Shown here piece after piece: positions 1 to 13,400 of a DNA stretch of 64,000 nt. This stretch comes from Coprinopsis marcescibilis (lineage: Eukaryota > Basidiomycota > Agaricomycetes > Agaricales > Psathyrellaceae): assembly GCA_004369085.1 (NCBI GenBank), contig ML210174.1, positions 1 through 64,000 of the forward strand. The letters run 5' to 3'. Under the pieces are notes generated by a model. That model did no database searches. It saw nothing but the letters and a program-made list of their open reading frames with translations, and was not told where the DNA came from. The position numbers and the translations under genes are program-made. Numbering within the stretch: the stretch's first letter is position 1; each line of letters opens with the position of its first letter.

Positions 1-819
1 GTAAGAGGTAGTTAGAGTTGCTTATAGCTTAGCAGGTGGTAGTTAAGAGGCAAGAGAGATAATTCATATAGGGCTAAACTACAGCCCTTATATACCTATT
101 CTACAAGTGTATTAGTAAGCAAGTTACACGCTACATGTGATAAGTAAATATATAAATAGACATTGCTAGAATGTTCCAGCATAGTCTAGACTCAAGTATG
201 AGTCGGTATGAGTAATAATGACGCAAGTGGATGTGTCATGGTTTGTAATACTTTTAGTCAAGTATATGACTTCAGCATATTCACTTAGTCACGTATCTGA
301 CATAAGTGTAGTCGATCGTTCTAAGTTCAACATCCAGTTTAAAGTCAAACGTCTTCAGATTTGCGCTGTGATAAATGTGCAAGGGTAGAGATGAGTTGTG
401 CAGGGCCGAGATGGACATTGACGGGGCGGCTTGAGGGTTTGACTAAATGCTCTCACTCACCAGGAAAAGGAGACGATTGACTCGAAGTCTGGAACAGGAG
501 TGGGTGGCCAGTGTAGGGTTCCCGCCTGAGGAGGGCTGGTGCCTGCAAAAAAGGCGGAGCAGGAACATATCGATTGTCTCGGTTATACGGGGGGATCTAT
601 CGCACAAGGTACTTTGATCTTCTTTAATTGGATGAGAAGAACCAGCAGTTACTACTGCTAAGGTAGAGAGCTCCGTACTAAAGGAGTTCAATTGCTCGCA
701 CTGAGTCGGAGCCCCGGCCCGCTCGGGCGCCCAGTAAATGCATCCGATCAAATCGAGCACAAGTGGGCTTGGCGTTGACTTCGTTTCGCCGCTACTTAGA
801 TTTTTGCCTTCGATGCGCC
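1..819. other. Left-edge intergenic region, AT-rich in its first part
   Basis: The first 350 bases or so are clearly more AT-rich than the rest of the window and have no usable open frame. They hold a small hairpin at 66-93 (five GC-rich pairs around loop 76-82). The rest leads up to the ABC1 kinase gene and presumably contains its promoter. An open frame on the minus strand at 443-760 starts with GTG and resembles nothing I know, so I do not call it. Confidence 0.5.
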
Positions 820-3303
820 ATGTTCAAGCACGGGCGACTATTCCAATGGTTCCGTAACACAGCCTGCAATCGTCAAGCGCCATTAAATACTACCATCCAA
901 CACTGGAACAATCTCTTTTACTCGGGCAGACACGGCTTCCGGAATGCAGCGCATCCACATCGAGTCCACCCACAGCAACCAAAATGGCGACAACCCCACA
1001 TATTCTATCCTACGTGTGCAATCGTGCTCGGTATCGCAGGCGTAACTGCCTATAAGACTCACAAGGGATTCCGACATTCAATATTGGCTGTTGTGCGATG
1101 CTCAAGGGTTGCTGGTGAGTGCTTGGTGCCGAGTCCCTAAAGTCCCGTATGCTGAAGGCGCTATGTTGAACTTTAGAGGCGGCCATCCTAAGTGCCATCG
1201 ACTACAAGGTTCTTCAGTTCAAGAGCTTCAACTCCGATGAAGAAGTTAGCTTCGCGTGGTCAGAATGTCACATTCGGAGTGCTAATCGGGTATTACGAGC
1301 ACTGCTGGCGAACGGAGGTGCGTACTTGACACCACATGCCATGGACCATGGGTTGATGGCAGGGTCTGTCCTCCAGGTGTATTCATAAAAATGGGGCAAC
1401 ATATGGCATCTGTCGTGGTACTTCCCAAAGAGTGGACGGATGCTATGAGGCCTCTGCAGGATCAATGCGAGCCAACATCGTTCGAAGACCTGGAGAATTT
1501 GTTCGTCAAGGATATGGGCATGGAGTTGTCGGAACTCTTCGACGACTTCGATCCAAACCCTGTTGGAGTAGCCAGTCTGGCTCAGGTTCATGTTGCGCTT
1601 CATAAGCCCACCGGTCGAAGGGTAGCTGTAAAGGTGTGTGGATGTCTCTTGAGTTAGTAATTTTTAAAGTCTGAGGTCGATTACTTGTTTAGATTCAACA
1701 CCCTCACTTGGCAGAATTTTGTGATATAGATATGGAAATGGTGGACGTGTCGCTTGGTAAGTCCCTGTTGGGTTACTTTCACCACTTTGTTTTACACATC
1801 TTCCAGGTTGGATCAAGTACTTGTTCCCCGAATTTGAATTCACGTGGCTCGGAGTGAGTGAATCACAGCAATGGAATGGAGTCGAACTATAACGCGTCTT
1901 ACAGGACGAAATGAGGATCAATCTTCCCAAAGAAATGGATTTTGTGAACGAAGCCCAGAATTCGGACAGGACCAACAAGGATTTCGCTCATATCAGGACG
2001 TCGATGTATATACCCGAGGTAATCCATTCCTCCAAGCGGGTCCTTATTATGGAATTTATTCAAGGGGGACGCGTTGACGATCTGAAATACCTCGCGGAAA
2101 ACAACATCGATCGGAATACCGTGTCGATAGAGCTATCTCGCATATTTAGCGAAATGGTCTTCCGCACTGGCTGGTTCCATGCGGTAAGTTGTCCTATTCT
2201 TCTGTGAAGCGTTTGGCTAAGACAATTTCCCCCTAGGACCCCCATCCAGGTTTGTTCGCTCGACATTAATTTTGAACGCTTATTAATGGTTGCACCACAG
2301 GCAACTTGCTTATCCGACCATCTCCAGTGTCTTCAAGATCTCCATACAATTTCGAAATTGTGTTATTGGATCATGGTCTCTATTTCGACCTTGACCCTGA
2401 ACTGCGAGTCAACTACTGCAGACTTTGGTTATCCCTGATCGAAAAGGCTTCTCCAGAAGTCGTCGCAGAGAGGAAACGGTTGGCCAAGCTTGTTGGCAAT
2501 GTCGGCCCCGACTTGGTAAGTCGGCAACGAGGTCTTCTACTCCACTTTCACTTTCCTAAACATGCTCTATCCAGTATCCTGTATTTGAGGCGGCCCTCAC
2601 TGGGAGAGCAGCTTTGGAAGGATCATGGGAAGAAGTGGAGGGAGAGACATATAAGCGCGCTTCAAGCATGATTGACGTCTCCACTCAATCGGCAGAACAA
2701 GAGATCGAAGCCATCCGAAGCGCTGTTTCTAACACGGACGGCTTGATTTTGTCGGTCTTCGACGTTCTTCGCCGTATCCCAAGACGTGTAATCATGGTAT
2801 TGAAACTGAACGATTTGACGAGGCGCGTTACTTCATTTACTACGCGACCAGAAGTAACTGACGTGAAGCATAGGCACCTAGATAGGGCTTTGATGACGAC
2901 TCACTCCAATGTACGCCGTTCACAGACATATTTTTGTCTTCATTCCTCATGAATTGTTCCAGGTCCGAGTTTTCCTCGTTAACGCGAAATACTGCTTAGA
3001 TGCAGTTTGGGAAGATGACCGGCATATAATTATGTCAGGCATGTGGGATCAGGGTATTGCTCGTTCTCTGATCAAGCTTGTCTCTACCTGGTGGTAAGGG
3101 GTTTTAAACGCATAGTAATGGCATACCATTGATTGCTCGTCCGTAGGCATTACAAAAAGTCGTATGCTGAGTATGCGTTGCTTGAGAAGTTGCTCGATTT
3201 TGACGGTTGGAGGGTCAACAAGCTGGCTTGGCTTCAGGGTCTTTGGCGTCACGGATTTTCAGGCGCGCATGAGGCTGCCGCTGGGCTAAAACTAACTGCC
3301 TAA
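820..3303 (+). CDS. ABC1/UbiB-family atypical kinase (ADCK1 / Mcp2-Cqd type), probably mitochondrial
   Basis: This is a member of the ABC1/ADCK/UbiB atypical kinase family, whose mitochondrial members affect coenzyme Q and lipid homeostasis. The signs, in order, are: an N-terminal hydrophobic stretch after a basic leader; the family KxGQ motif as VFIKMGQHMASV near 1385-1410; the ATP-binding VAVKV near 1620-1635; HADPHPGN near 2180-2310, split over three exons; and the metal-binding LLDHG near 2360. The C-terminus ends in GAHEAAAGLKLTA and a TAA at 3301-3303. I chose the ATG at 820 because the frame leads through a good GT..AG join (donor 1115, acceptor 1176) into the conserved region. An upstream GTG at 763 is not credible in a fungus. 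The DPHPG part lies in a 13-nt microexon at 2237-2249. The closest yeast relatives are probably Mcp2/Cqd2 or Cqd1 rather than Coq8, but I infer this from the overall look only. Confidence 0.85.
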
Positions 3304-3459
3304 CGAGCGAGGAATATCTTTATTAGACATTTGCAAATAGACACTACGATATTAATCCCTAATATACATACATAAGCAGACCGCGAACTACTACAGACAT
3401 CCCGGCAAGAGATATGAATCCCAGAAAGATAAACGGAAGCAAGAGTCGAGACAGAATAA
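3304..3459. other. Short convergent 3' gap
   Basis: These 156 bases separate the convergent ends of the ABC1 kinase gene and the SUB1 gene. They are AT-rich and presumably hold both 3' UTRs. I see no other feature. Confidence 0.6.
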
Positions 3460-4117
3460 TCACTTCTTTACGCCTTGGATTAACTTGTCAATCTCACCAA
3501 CGCTGTCACGCAGCGTGTGCCACTAAATTGGAGATAAGAATGACATCTTCAGGTACGCGGATCCTTCACACCTGTTCGATCGTAAGGCTAATACCCTTCT
3601 TCCCTGGTTTGAGGTCATCTTCTGAACCGTAGAACTCGCGAATGTCAACTAGGGGGATGGACTTGAACAACCTTACAGTGGCATGCTTTTTCTTTCCGAG
3701 ATCGATATACTTTTCGCCTTCCTTGTTCACATGAATCTTCACAGAGTCGGATGGACCAGCTGAGGCAGAGGAAGAAGGTTCCTAATCCCGCACACGAGTC
3801 AGACACTCCGGAACACAGGTTCAAAGTCGCATACCTTGGCCGCCTTGGGCTTCTTTTCGTGTTTGTCCTTTTTCGCCTTCTGCTTGGCGGCAGGTACTTC
3901 TTCGTCTTCAGAGTCGCTTATCTCTGGACGAGACGTGTATTTTGGTTTCTAGAAAGGTCCCATTTAAATCACAATAAGCTGGGGGATACAATATCCTTAC
4001 TACCTTGATGGTACCTTTGGTTGCTTTCTTCTTGGTTACTGGTGGTGATTCAGACCCTTCGTCCGTCAAGTGGGCCTCGCTTTCTTCCTCGGACGAAGCT
4101 ACTTTTCGTTTTGCCAT
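3460..4117 (-). CDS. SUB1: Transcriptional coactivator PC4/p15 (Sub1)
   Basis: A PC4/Sub1 single-stranded-DNA-binding transcription coactivator, which acts in the nucleus with RNA polymerase II. On the minus strand it starts MAKRKVASSEEE and has an acidic/Ser and Lys-rich N-terminal region of roughly 75 residues. The PC4 core follows: KIHVNKEGEKYIDLGKKK, then VDIREFYG, then LKPGKKGISLTIEQ, and a last exon WHTLRDSVGEIDKL ending in IQGVKK and stop at 3460-3462. Three introns interrupt it (around 3955-4005, 3782-3833 and 3525-3575) and all have fungal splice signals. The final exon is too short to stand out on its own, but its Trp and the EIDKLI helix match the family's C-terminus well. The gene is divergent from TOM1 with about 315 bases between the start codons. 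Confidence 0.93.
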
Positions 4118-4432
4118 GGTTTAAACGCGTAGAAGAAGAATAGACACGGTCTGTGAATGTGGTGGATAGTCTAAGGGATTGGCGCGGGGTGTTCCATTCA
4201 GGGAAGGTGTGACTGACGCGTTACATTTGCGTCACACGCTGCGTCAGCTTTCCTTCGAGCGACTCGGGCCTCGGAAGCGCACTCATCACTCCAGGACAGA
4301 GACCATTGCTTGCAGTCGTCTAGATCCTGGTCTCTACATCGCTTAAAACGACCAGCTCAACAGCTCTTTCTCAATTACATCCATTCTCATTATCGATCGA
4401 CTGTCCCACCCGCCTCGATTTCGTCGCGGACG
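4118..4432. promoter_or_regulatory. Shared divergent promoter of SUB1 and TOM1 with three TGACG/CGTCA elements
   Basis: This 315-base space lies between two divergent start codons. It holds TGACG at 4214-4218 and its reverse complement CGTCA at 4230-4234 and 4242-4246. These are the half-site of the ATF/CREB bZIP family. The first two form an inverted pair (TGACGC and GCGTCA, nine bases apart). Regulatory use is inferred from the clustering only. Confidence 0.4.
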
Positions 4433-7400
4433 ATGAAGATCGTCCACAAATCAAAGAGGCCGACTCCGCCAGTTCGTATTTCAAACATTCTACATCGCGT
4501 TATAGTTCTCAATATTTTCGCTGGATTAGCCCCCCCAGGTGGCAGAGTTCATTAATACTTTGGTCAAGGCCTCCAATGAAGAACTCGTGGACATTCTGGC
4601 TGATGTGGACGCATGGAAATGGCCTCGGTCAGATCTGAACTCCTGGGTCAAGGTTCTCAACAAATTCGACCAGATACTGGAAGAGAATATCGCAGAATAT
4701 GAACTCGATGCGCTCCAACTCAAGCCTTTTTCACCAGCCGCAAAGCGTGTTATCTCAGAAATTTTGCGATTCGAGCGACTCTTGATGGAGAACTCGACGA
4801 ACAGGAAAACATATAGCTCGTATGATGTGCGTTCACAATCTTTCATTCTAGATATAAAAACTAGCCACTGACGCATACTGCACATCAAGAGGCTGAATAG
4901 TTTGCTGTTCACTTCCGATTTGGATATTCTCGTTTTAACGCTCAACCTCCTCCTACGACCTGCGCAACAATATTCAGCACAACCAGCAGTTTCTCACGCA
5001 CTCAGCCTCTCCTCGGGTCGATTGCAATCCCTCGCCAAGAAGTGGCCGCATGTAAGGGAGAACGGAGTAAGCCTAGCAGACCTTGTCTCTACCAAAGGGG
5101 AAGCAGAAGTGGAGAGCCTGCCCGTCGAAGCCCGCGAGGTCAATATGACATTCTACCGAACAGACGCCGTAGAAAACGAAGAACATAAACCAGAAGCCGC
5201 CGCGGCCGCAATGCCTGAAACCCCTCGCAAGGATGCGGCCCCAACGTCGGCAACATCCACAGGCGCAGTTGCCGTCCACATTGATGAAATAGATGTCTTG
5301 GCTAAGCCTGCCATCGAAGTCCTAGGTGACGCAATCAAGGCTTTCGGCATCCCAGAGAAAGAAAAGTTCGAGGTCTTCTCCCGTATTCGCATTTCAGCGT
5401 CATTGGAGAAGGGCCACAGGGAGGAACGAGAGAAGCTGCTTATTGCGAGACTGTTGGCCATCGCTATCTATTGCCACACACATCCTGAAAGCCGAACGTC
5501 GTCGACCCTGTTCGTCTACGAACCGGACCTCATTACGCACATCGCAGAACTCCTTCAAGTCGACAACGGGGTTCCAATTTCTGTACAAACAGCCGCCATC
5601 GCCACGCTAGACGCTCTCGCTCGATATCGCGCGAGATTGCCAGAGGTTTTGACAGCTGTTAATGCTGCTATAAACCATGGCATTCTCATGGGATTATTCC
5701 GAAAGACCGTCAACGATCTCCCTCACGCAGATGCCAACATCCCTCATACATTCGTTGAAGCTCTCCTAGGATTCATGACATACATTGTATCTCATCAATC
5801 AGGGAGCAGCATGGTCGTCGGAGCTGGGCTTATTCCTTTGCTTATTCAGTTAATCGACAACAAGAGTCCCTCTCGCCTTGCGACCATTTCGAAGACCACT
5901 CAGCTACTGGACACAGTCTTGTACAGCTCTCCAAACGGTTTCCAGCTGTTCACAGCTTCGCGAGGACTGGAAACATTGGTAGAAAGGATTGAGGTATGTC
6001 CTTTGCTTTTAAATGTTGTGGCACAACTCCTAAAACTCTGATCCTAGTACGAGGTAGATTACGACATTCAGAATGGAGGAGAAAGAAGCAAAGCCGCGAC
6101 CTCCGAGAATGGTGAGTTGGTTACTGTTCGTACATGACCTGTACTGAATCAAAACGCACATAAGACGAACTCCCTATTGCAAGAGTCGCTGTTCTGAAGC
6201 ACATGTTGCGCTCGATGCACCGGATGATGCAAGCTTCGGGTACTGCAGAGGGACTTCGCAATCTCATAAACATGTCTCTATTGAAGACAATCAAGAGGAT
6301 CATCGAGTACCGAGGTCTGTTCGGGCCAATGATCTTCCCATTTGGTGAGTTTGTTTCTTTGGATTTCTCCATCTTCTTCTAATGTTATGGGCTCCATAGC
6401 AATCAACATTATGACCACCTTTGTTCATAACGAGCCCACATCCTTGACGGTTATCCAAGAAGCAGGGTTGCCCGAGGCGTTCTACAATGCCATTGAAGCG
6501 GGGATTGAGACTGCTATAGAGGTACGTTCATTCATTCTCGGCATCTGGGTGTATTGACCTTCTCGATGCAGGTCATCCAAGCTATTCCCAATGCCATCGG
6601 TGCTTTGTGTTTGAATGAAGTTGGACAAACACAATTGGCTAAGCGGCCGAGCATCATTCCTTCCATATTCGCTCTCTTTACTTCCGAACGACATCTGAAG
6701 GTTTTGAACGACAAGGAGAATTCAGTGATGGTTGGCACAGCTATCGACGAATTGATCAGACACCATCCCAGCCTCAAGGCTCCCGTTTTCTCGGCACTCA
6801 AATCGACTTTGATTAGAATCGAAGAATTGGGGATGGAATATGAGGTCCCAGCCAACATTCGCCAATGGTACCATTTACGCCCCCTTCGATCCGAACCCGC
6901 TCCCGCTTCTGCTTCCGACGTTCCGATGGATGTTGACGAACCCAAGGAGGGCATTTCAGTTGATACTTCTGAGAGTAGCGAGGAGGACGAAAACAACAAG
7001 TCTCATGACAGCATCATTGTCTCCTACATTGACATCCTGGGCAGAGTAAGTTATATTTCATAATCTGCTAGCCCAGTTTATTGATCACGCGTTTCAGTTC
7101 CTGGAAGGACTGTTCCAGCACACACCGCACTGCAAAGATTTTATCACCCTTACCGATGGTCTCAATCGGTTGGGTAGGATCACAGGTCTCCCATGCTTCC
7201 CGTACGACTTCGCAAACAGCGTTCCTTCGGACTCACTAGTGCAGGTCATGAGGACGATGGCTGAAGTCTCAACGAATGAGACTCTGCAGCACCTTTCGCG
7301 GTTGGTAAAGGAATCCCTCGAAGAAACCGAAGCCTTCTGGCAAGAAGGTTCTCCAGAATCCAAACTCCTGTCTTTGGTGGATGTATCAGGTATGTGTTCA

Positions 7401-10400
7401 AACAATACATTGATTTCTTCTCTAATACCTGCAATAGAGGAGAATTACGAACAAGCCGATGCCGACTTCAGAAAGCTGACAACCTTGCTCATCCGAGTAA
7501 CCATGTTGTCCGACGTTTTCTCAACGACAGGTTATGCTCATGGAAGGGCTGCCATCGGACTATTGCAGACGTTGATGAACAACACAAGCCCCGAAGTCAT
7601 TGCTTCCCTTGGAACTCTCCACAGAGCTGCTATCTGGGAGGAGATCGTATTCAACGCAGGTATCGCAGCCAAGGGCATCGACCTCGCCTTGTCACAAACA
7701 CCTCCATCAAGTGGTGTTCAGGACATCATGGACCTGGATAGCGGCGAAAGAACTGAAACCTCCCCAGCGAATGTTATTACTGCCACTACAAACGGAGTTC
7801 AGCCTGAACAAGCTTCTGGAGGAGCTGCTGCTGCCCAACCAACTACGGCATCCTCTCATTCGCATGAACCACGGACTGCCAATGCAGCCGCAATCAGGCA
7901 CATTACACAAGGTTTGCCAAACACTCTTGCGCCATTCTTCCAAGGCAAGCTTAGCTTCTCAAATTTCTGCCCACCTTTGCTCACCACCCCATTAGCAATG
8001 GTCAAAACATTCCATGCACGTCGAAACCCTGATACTGCCCAGAGAAAGCAGATCCAAGAGTCATCTAAGATCGTAGCGGATGTTGTACTTAAACATTTTG
8101 ACTATGACATCGGTGCGTTTTGGTTTGTCCTCCTGTCTGTTGATTCTGACGAATCAACGAATCGAATGACAGGCAACGACTCAAAGCTTACTTTTGAATA
8201 CTACAATTCAATCATTCGGCTGTTTAACCAATTGTTGATCGAAGGTACGCGCTCTGTTTGGCGTATATTCTGCTTTAATTGACTCAAAAAACAGAACGCC
8301 CCTCGTCGACTATCCTTCATACCATCGAGCTCTTTGCCTTCTACAGAATCGGGGGGTTAGAAGCCTTGTTCCGGGTTTCTGGACTCTTCACGGCAAGAAT
8401 CACTGAAATCTCAGCCAAGCCTGAAGATTCACGGTCAGACGTGGAGGTCCGGGACTTGGATCGAGCGTACACCGGGCTGAACCTAGTGCTCAGCCTTCTG
8501 CATCCCATTCTTTCGGCCAAGCTCATCGTGGAATCTGGCCAGTCGCACCTCATTGCAACCAAGGACAAGAAAGATACCGAGGCCGACTACTTCGAACCTC
8601 ATAACTTCCTCATCAAACTTCGAGTTGCTGCCCTTCCCCTCATTCATTCTCTCTGGACCGCTCCATGGCTTCAGCAAGCCAACATGACCAGCGTGGGACT
8701 CTCGGTGACTCGAGCCGTAGTGCGCACGGTGTTAGAGGTCTTGAAAGGGGATGGGGAGGAAACTAGGGCAGACGGTACTGTCGAGGTCCCTCAGCCATAT
8801 GCCCCGCGTCCTCCTGGTCCCGACGAAACTCGTGTGCATCTCTTGACGGACATGGGTTTCCCCCGGTCAGCGGCTGAACGTGCTTTGATTCGCATGAATA
8901 ACAACGTCAACGCAGCGACGGAATTCCTGCTCGCGCATCCATTCCCTTTGCCTCCAGACCCTGAACCAGAAGCTGCCGCGCCATCTGTTGACACCCCTGC
9001 GGAAGAAGCAACCGCTGAAGCTCCTCCACCAGTGACGACAGAAGGCGCTGCTGCAGACCAAACAGAGACACCCATAGAACCTGCTGCTGCTGAGAGCACC
9101 CAGGAACCAGTCATCCAGGAAGAAGATACAAGCCCTCCAGGGAAAACGACAGAGGAGTGGCGCAAAATTCTCAATGATGGTCGCGAAGATTTAACCGCCA
9201 CTTTGAGTCAGCGCGCTCTGACCCTTATCGACAACCACCAGCAGTTACTCTTCGATCTTTATCCTGCGTTCACGAAGACGTCTCCTATGCAACAGCAATC
9301 TATCCTCCAACTGGTGGAGGATGTCAAGAATTTCTCACCTCAAGCATACGATGTTCAAGAGACACCTTTGGCAAACAGATGTCGCCTGCTTGCACTAGTT
9401 ATTTGCGAATCGCCGTCAGCTCTCGATGATGAACTGCAAAACAAGTTGATGGACCATTTGCTTGCGCTCCTTTCTAGTATTGTAGTGGAAACTCCGCCGA
9501 AATGGTTGGCAGGGCATTTGCTCGTTCTGGAGGCCCTCTTCACCTTGTCAGATCAACCCAAGACCATTTCTTTGCCCAAAGAAGGCGAACCGATCCCTGT
9601 GGAGTCAATCGCGGTTGGACCGCCACGTACGGAGGCCCGACGCAGCGTCTTCAAGCTATGCCTGCGGCTGCTATCCGTCGACGAACTCAAATCCGACGAT
9701 CTCTTATCAGTCCTTCGCCTGTTCGTCCTGTTCACTCGCGATCAAACTCTCGCCAATCGGTTCATCGGCGACGACGGCCTCAACTTGCTGTTCAAGCGCC
9801 TTCGAAGCACATCTGTCGATGGGGCTTCTTCATATATCGCAACAATCCTTCGCCATCTGGTCGAGGATCCTGCCACCATTCGTACAATCATGCAACAAAA
9901 TATCAAACGTTATTTCTCTCAACTACGGACCCATGTCGTCGATGTTGGGACCTATGTGAAAAGTTGCAGCTCCATGGCGCTTCGCGATAGTGAAATCTTT
10001 ATCGACGCGACCAAGTCGATTTGCCAACTCAACCAGCCCTACGGGACTGCCAACCGTATCAGTTTGCAACCCGACAAGGATGCTGCCGCCCAGAAAAATG
10101 ACAAGACGGACGAAACTGTGGATATGCACGTAGATCCAATCCCCGCGACCACGACATCGGGCACGGCCGAGGCTACTGTTCATCTCCTCGTATCAGAGTT
10201 GATTTCCAGCGTCAAGGATCTAAACGAATCTTCCGTCGACCTGGATGATGCAGAAGCCACTCCTACCTCCGGATCAGGCAACGCGACGGATGGTGCAGGC
10301 AACGATGCGGCGCAACAATCCAGCGAACAAAAGGCAAAGCGTCAAGGAGAAATTCAAGACAAGTATCAGTATGTCTGCTTTATCATGCAATGCCTTGCGG

Positions 10401-13400
10401 AACTACTTCTCTCCTACGATTCGTGCAAGAACGCATTCCTTTCATATTCACCAAAGCGGAAGACGCAGACCCCGGCAAAAGAACCAGGCACTCGTTTCCG
10501 CAACGCCACCATTCAATTCTTGCTTTCGGACCTCCTTACTTTCGGAACGATCAACCCACAGTCGAACAGCAAGCTTCGCAACAAGATGACTCTTTGCAAC
10601 TGGGCAATGACTGTCATCATTGCCCTTTGCGCAGACAGTTCGTCCCCGTCTGCAGGCAAGGATGCATCCTCAGATTTGATGTCCGTCCGAAAGTACGTCC
10701 TCGAAGCCATCGGTCGCACTATCAAAGATCTTCCAACCAGCGATAATCTCGATTCCAAATACGGGCGTTTGTTGGCACTAGCAGAACTTTGTAACAGGAT
10801 GCTCACCATCCGATTTGACAATACCCCAGCCCACCGCAAGCCAGCCGAAGTTTTGTCTCAAATTGCCAAAGTCATGCTGGAAAAGAACTTCGTTTCTACC
10901 CTCACCTCTTCGCTTTCCGACATCGACCTCAACTACCCGTATGTGAAATCGGTGGTGTCTGCTGTCTTAAAACCTCTCCAATACCTGTTGAGTTGTCCTT
11001 CTATTTTGTTGTGGTCTTTGGCTCATTGTTTTACAGTACAAAAGTTTCAATCAAAATGAGTCGTACTGGAAAAGGGAAACAGGACCATCACGGAGATGAT
11101 AGCGGCAGCGAATCGTCCAGCTCAGCTGACGACGACGAGGAATTTGAAGAACAGCGAGGGGAAACTCCTGATCTTTACAGAAACTCGTCACTTGGGATGT
11201 ACTCCGGGGTGAGTATTTTTACATTGGAACACAGCGGTATCCTCTAAAATTTGAAATAGGAAATGGATGACAGCCGCTATTCGCAAGATGAAGAAATGGA
11301 TGAAGATGCGGGTGATACCGATGATGACGTGGAAATGGAGTTTGCGGATGAAACGGGCAGCGAAGACACTTCCAACACCGATGATGACGAAGACGAAGAC
11401 GACGAGGATATGGATGAAGAGCACGCTTCAGAGGATGGTTGGGACGAAGGGGTTGATGAAGATGAAGAGGCCTTGGTCGAAAACGAGGAAGAGAACGAAG
11501 AAGATGAAGAAGAGCCCCTCGATGATGAGGGAGATGACGATGTTGGAGATGACGATGAAGACGAAGGGGAAGGCGAGTTGATCTGGGAGGTATGTTGAAT
11601 CACTTACTACATCGACTTGCGCTTACTTTTTTTCTAAAGGGTGTCGATGAAGATGCTGAAGGGTTAGAGGCCATCAGGGACGAGTTCGAGGAAGAGGAAG
11701 AAACAGGAGGTAAGCTCTGGCTCTTCTAATAACAACACCCTTCTGATGAGCCACATTAGTCCCTGTGCAAATCATACACGAAGATGATGTAGATGGAGAA
11801 TCGGATGAAGAGCAAGGAATGGATCCGAACATCTTCAATTTGGAAAACGCTCTGAATTTCAGTCAAGTTGTCAACGCCAACGGTGGCGAATTGCCATCAG
11901 CATTCTACATGCCTCGAAGAGGACGCGGTGCGAGTGAGGATTGTCAGGTTCTTCCCATTCTTGCATTGTCTGACACACTCCCTTTAGTTGACGAAGCAAT
12001 GCACTACTTCGGCAGGCATAGAAATCTACCAGTTGGCTCAACCCCAGAAACGACTGTGCACCCACTCCTCCTCAACACAGCTTCTCAGAACAGACCTGCT
12101 GCCAGCCAAAGTCGCAGCCGTCACCATCCACAGCGCATTATCGCCTCAGGTCAAGGAGCTGCGGGACTGCTCCAAACGTTGGACGGTATGATGGGACCAG
12201 GTTCATTCCAAGTCATTCAACAAATTGTGGCACCAGGTCATCGAGGCCCATTCCCCGACGGATTCCGGTTCGATCTCCCAGCGTTCGTTAATTTGGAAGC
12301 AAGAGGACCCGCCCCTTCAAGGCGAGGACATGCAATGGTTGGGGGGGCATTCCGCATCGAACATCGCGCAACTCACCCGTCTGGTACCAGAAATGGACGC
12401 GAATTTGAACCTCTGCTCACTTTGCAGCGCTGGGCCGAAGAAACGAAAATCCTTCATGGGGATTTTGTAACAGAACGCGCCGCAAAACTCGTCAATCACG
12501 TCATCTTGGCTCTTCTTCCAAGTGCCATTGAAGCTGCGAAACAAGCAAAGATACGCGAGCTGGAAGAAGCCGCTCGGATTGAACGGGAAAAGGCTGAAGC
12601 TGAAGCTGAAGCCGCCAGTGCAAGTGCCAAGGAAAAGGCCACGGACGGCGAAGTGATGGCTACAGAATCGGTTCAAGAGACACCTGCGCAAGAAGTCACC
12701 CCACCAGAACAAGTCTCCCAAGCACAACCTGCAGAGGCCTCTTCTTCCGAACCAGAAGAAATCACGGCCGCTCCTCCCGCAGATGCAATCATGGCTGAGG
12801 ACCAGGGCGCCGTGAACGACGCAGTCATGGTCGACGTTCAGCCCTCTGCTGAACAACCAGTCGCGGACGATGCGCAGCCCGCCCAAGTCGAGGCGACAAC
12901 GAGCACTGCAGCCCAGCAGGAAAGGATCACCGTCACAATCCATGGCAATGTAGTGGACATTACGGACACTGGAATTGACCCCGACTTCCTGGAAGCCTTG
13001 CCTGACGATATGCGGGAAGAAGTCCTCAATCAGCACGTACGTGATCAACGAGCAGCTCGCGTTGAACGACCGGCAGATTCCCAAATCAGCTCCGAGTTCC
13101 TCGATGCCCTTCCTCCCGAGATACGTGCAGAGATATTGCAGCAAGAGGCTATCGAACGAGCACGCCGACAAGCCGAAGACACTACACCCGCAAGAGGCCC
13201 GGTGGAGATTGATGCTGCGAGTTTCATTGCAAGCTTGGATCCAACCTTGCGACAGGCGGTTCTACTGGAGCAAGAGGATGGTTTCCTTCAGTCTCTACCT
13301 GCGCACATCCTTGCTGAGGCGGAAGGTTATCGTGAGGACATTCAACAGCGCCCCCGACACCGCCTTACGACACGCACTCGACAAATTCCCCCAGGCTCTC

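Noticed and set aside
443..760. Minus-strand open frame at the left edge
   Set aside because: Its first codon is GTG, it has no family motif, and it lies in the probable promoter of the ABC1 kinase gene.
11267..11603. Met/Lys-rich and Ser-rich open frames in other frames of the TOM1 acidic tract
   Set aside because: They are by-products of the Asp/Glu codon repeats; the acidic frame connects to the rest of TOM1.
12317..13171. 284-codon minus-strand open frame
   Set aside because: It is antisense to the TOM1 DUF4414/UBM coding exon and is Cys/Phe/Gly-rich in the way typical of antisense shadows.
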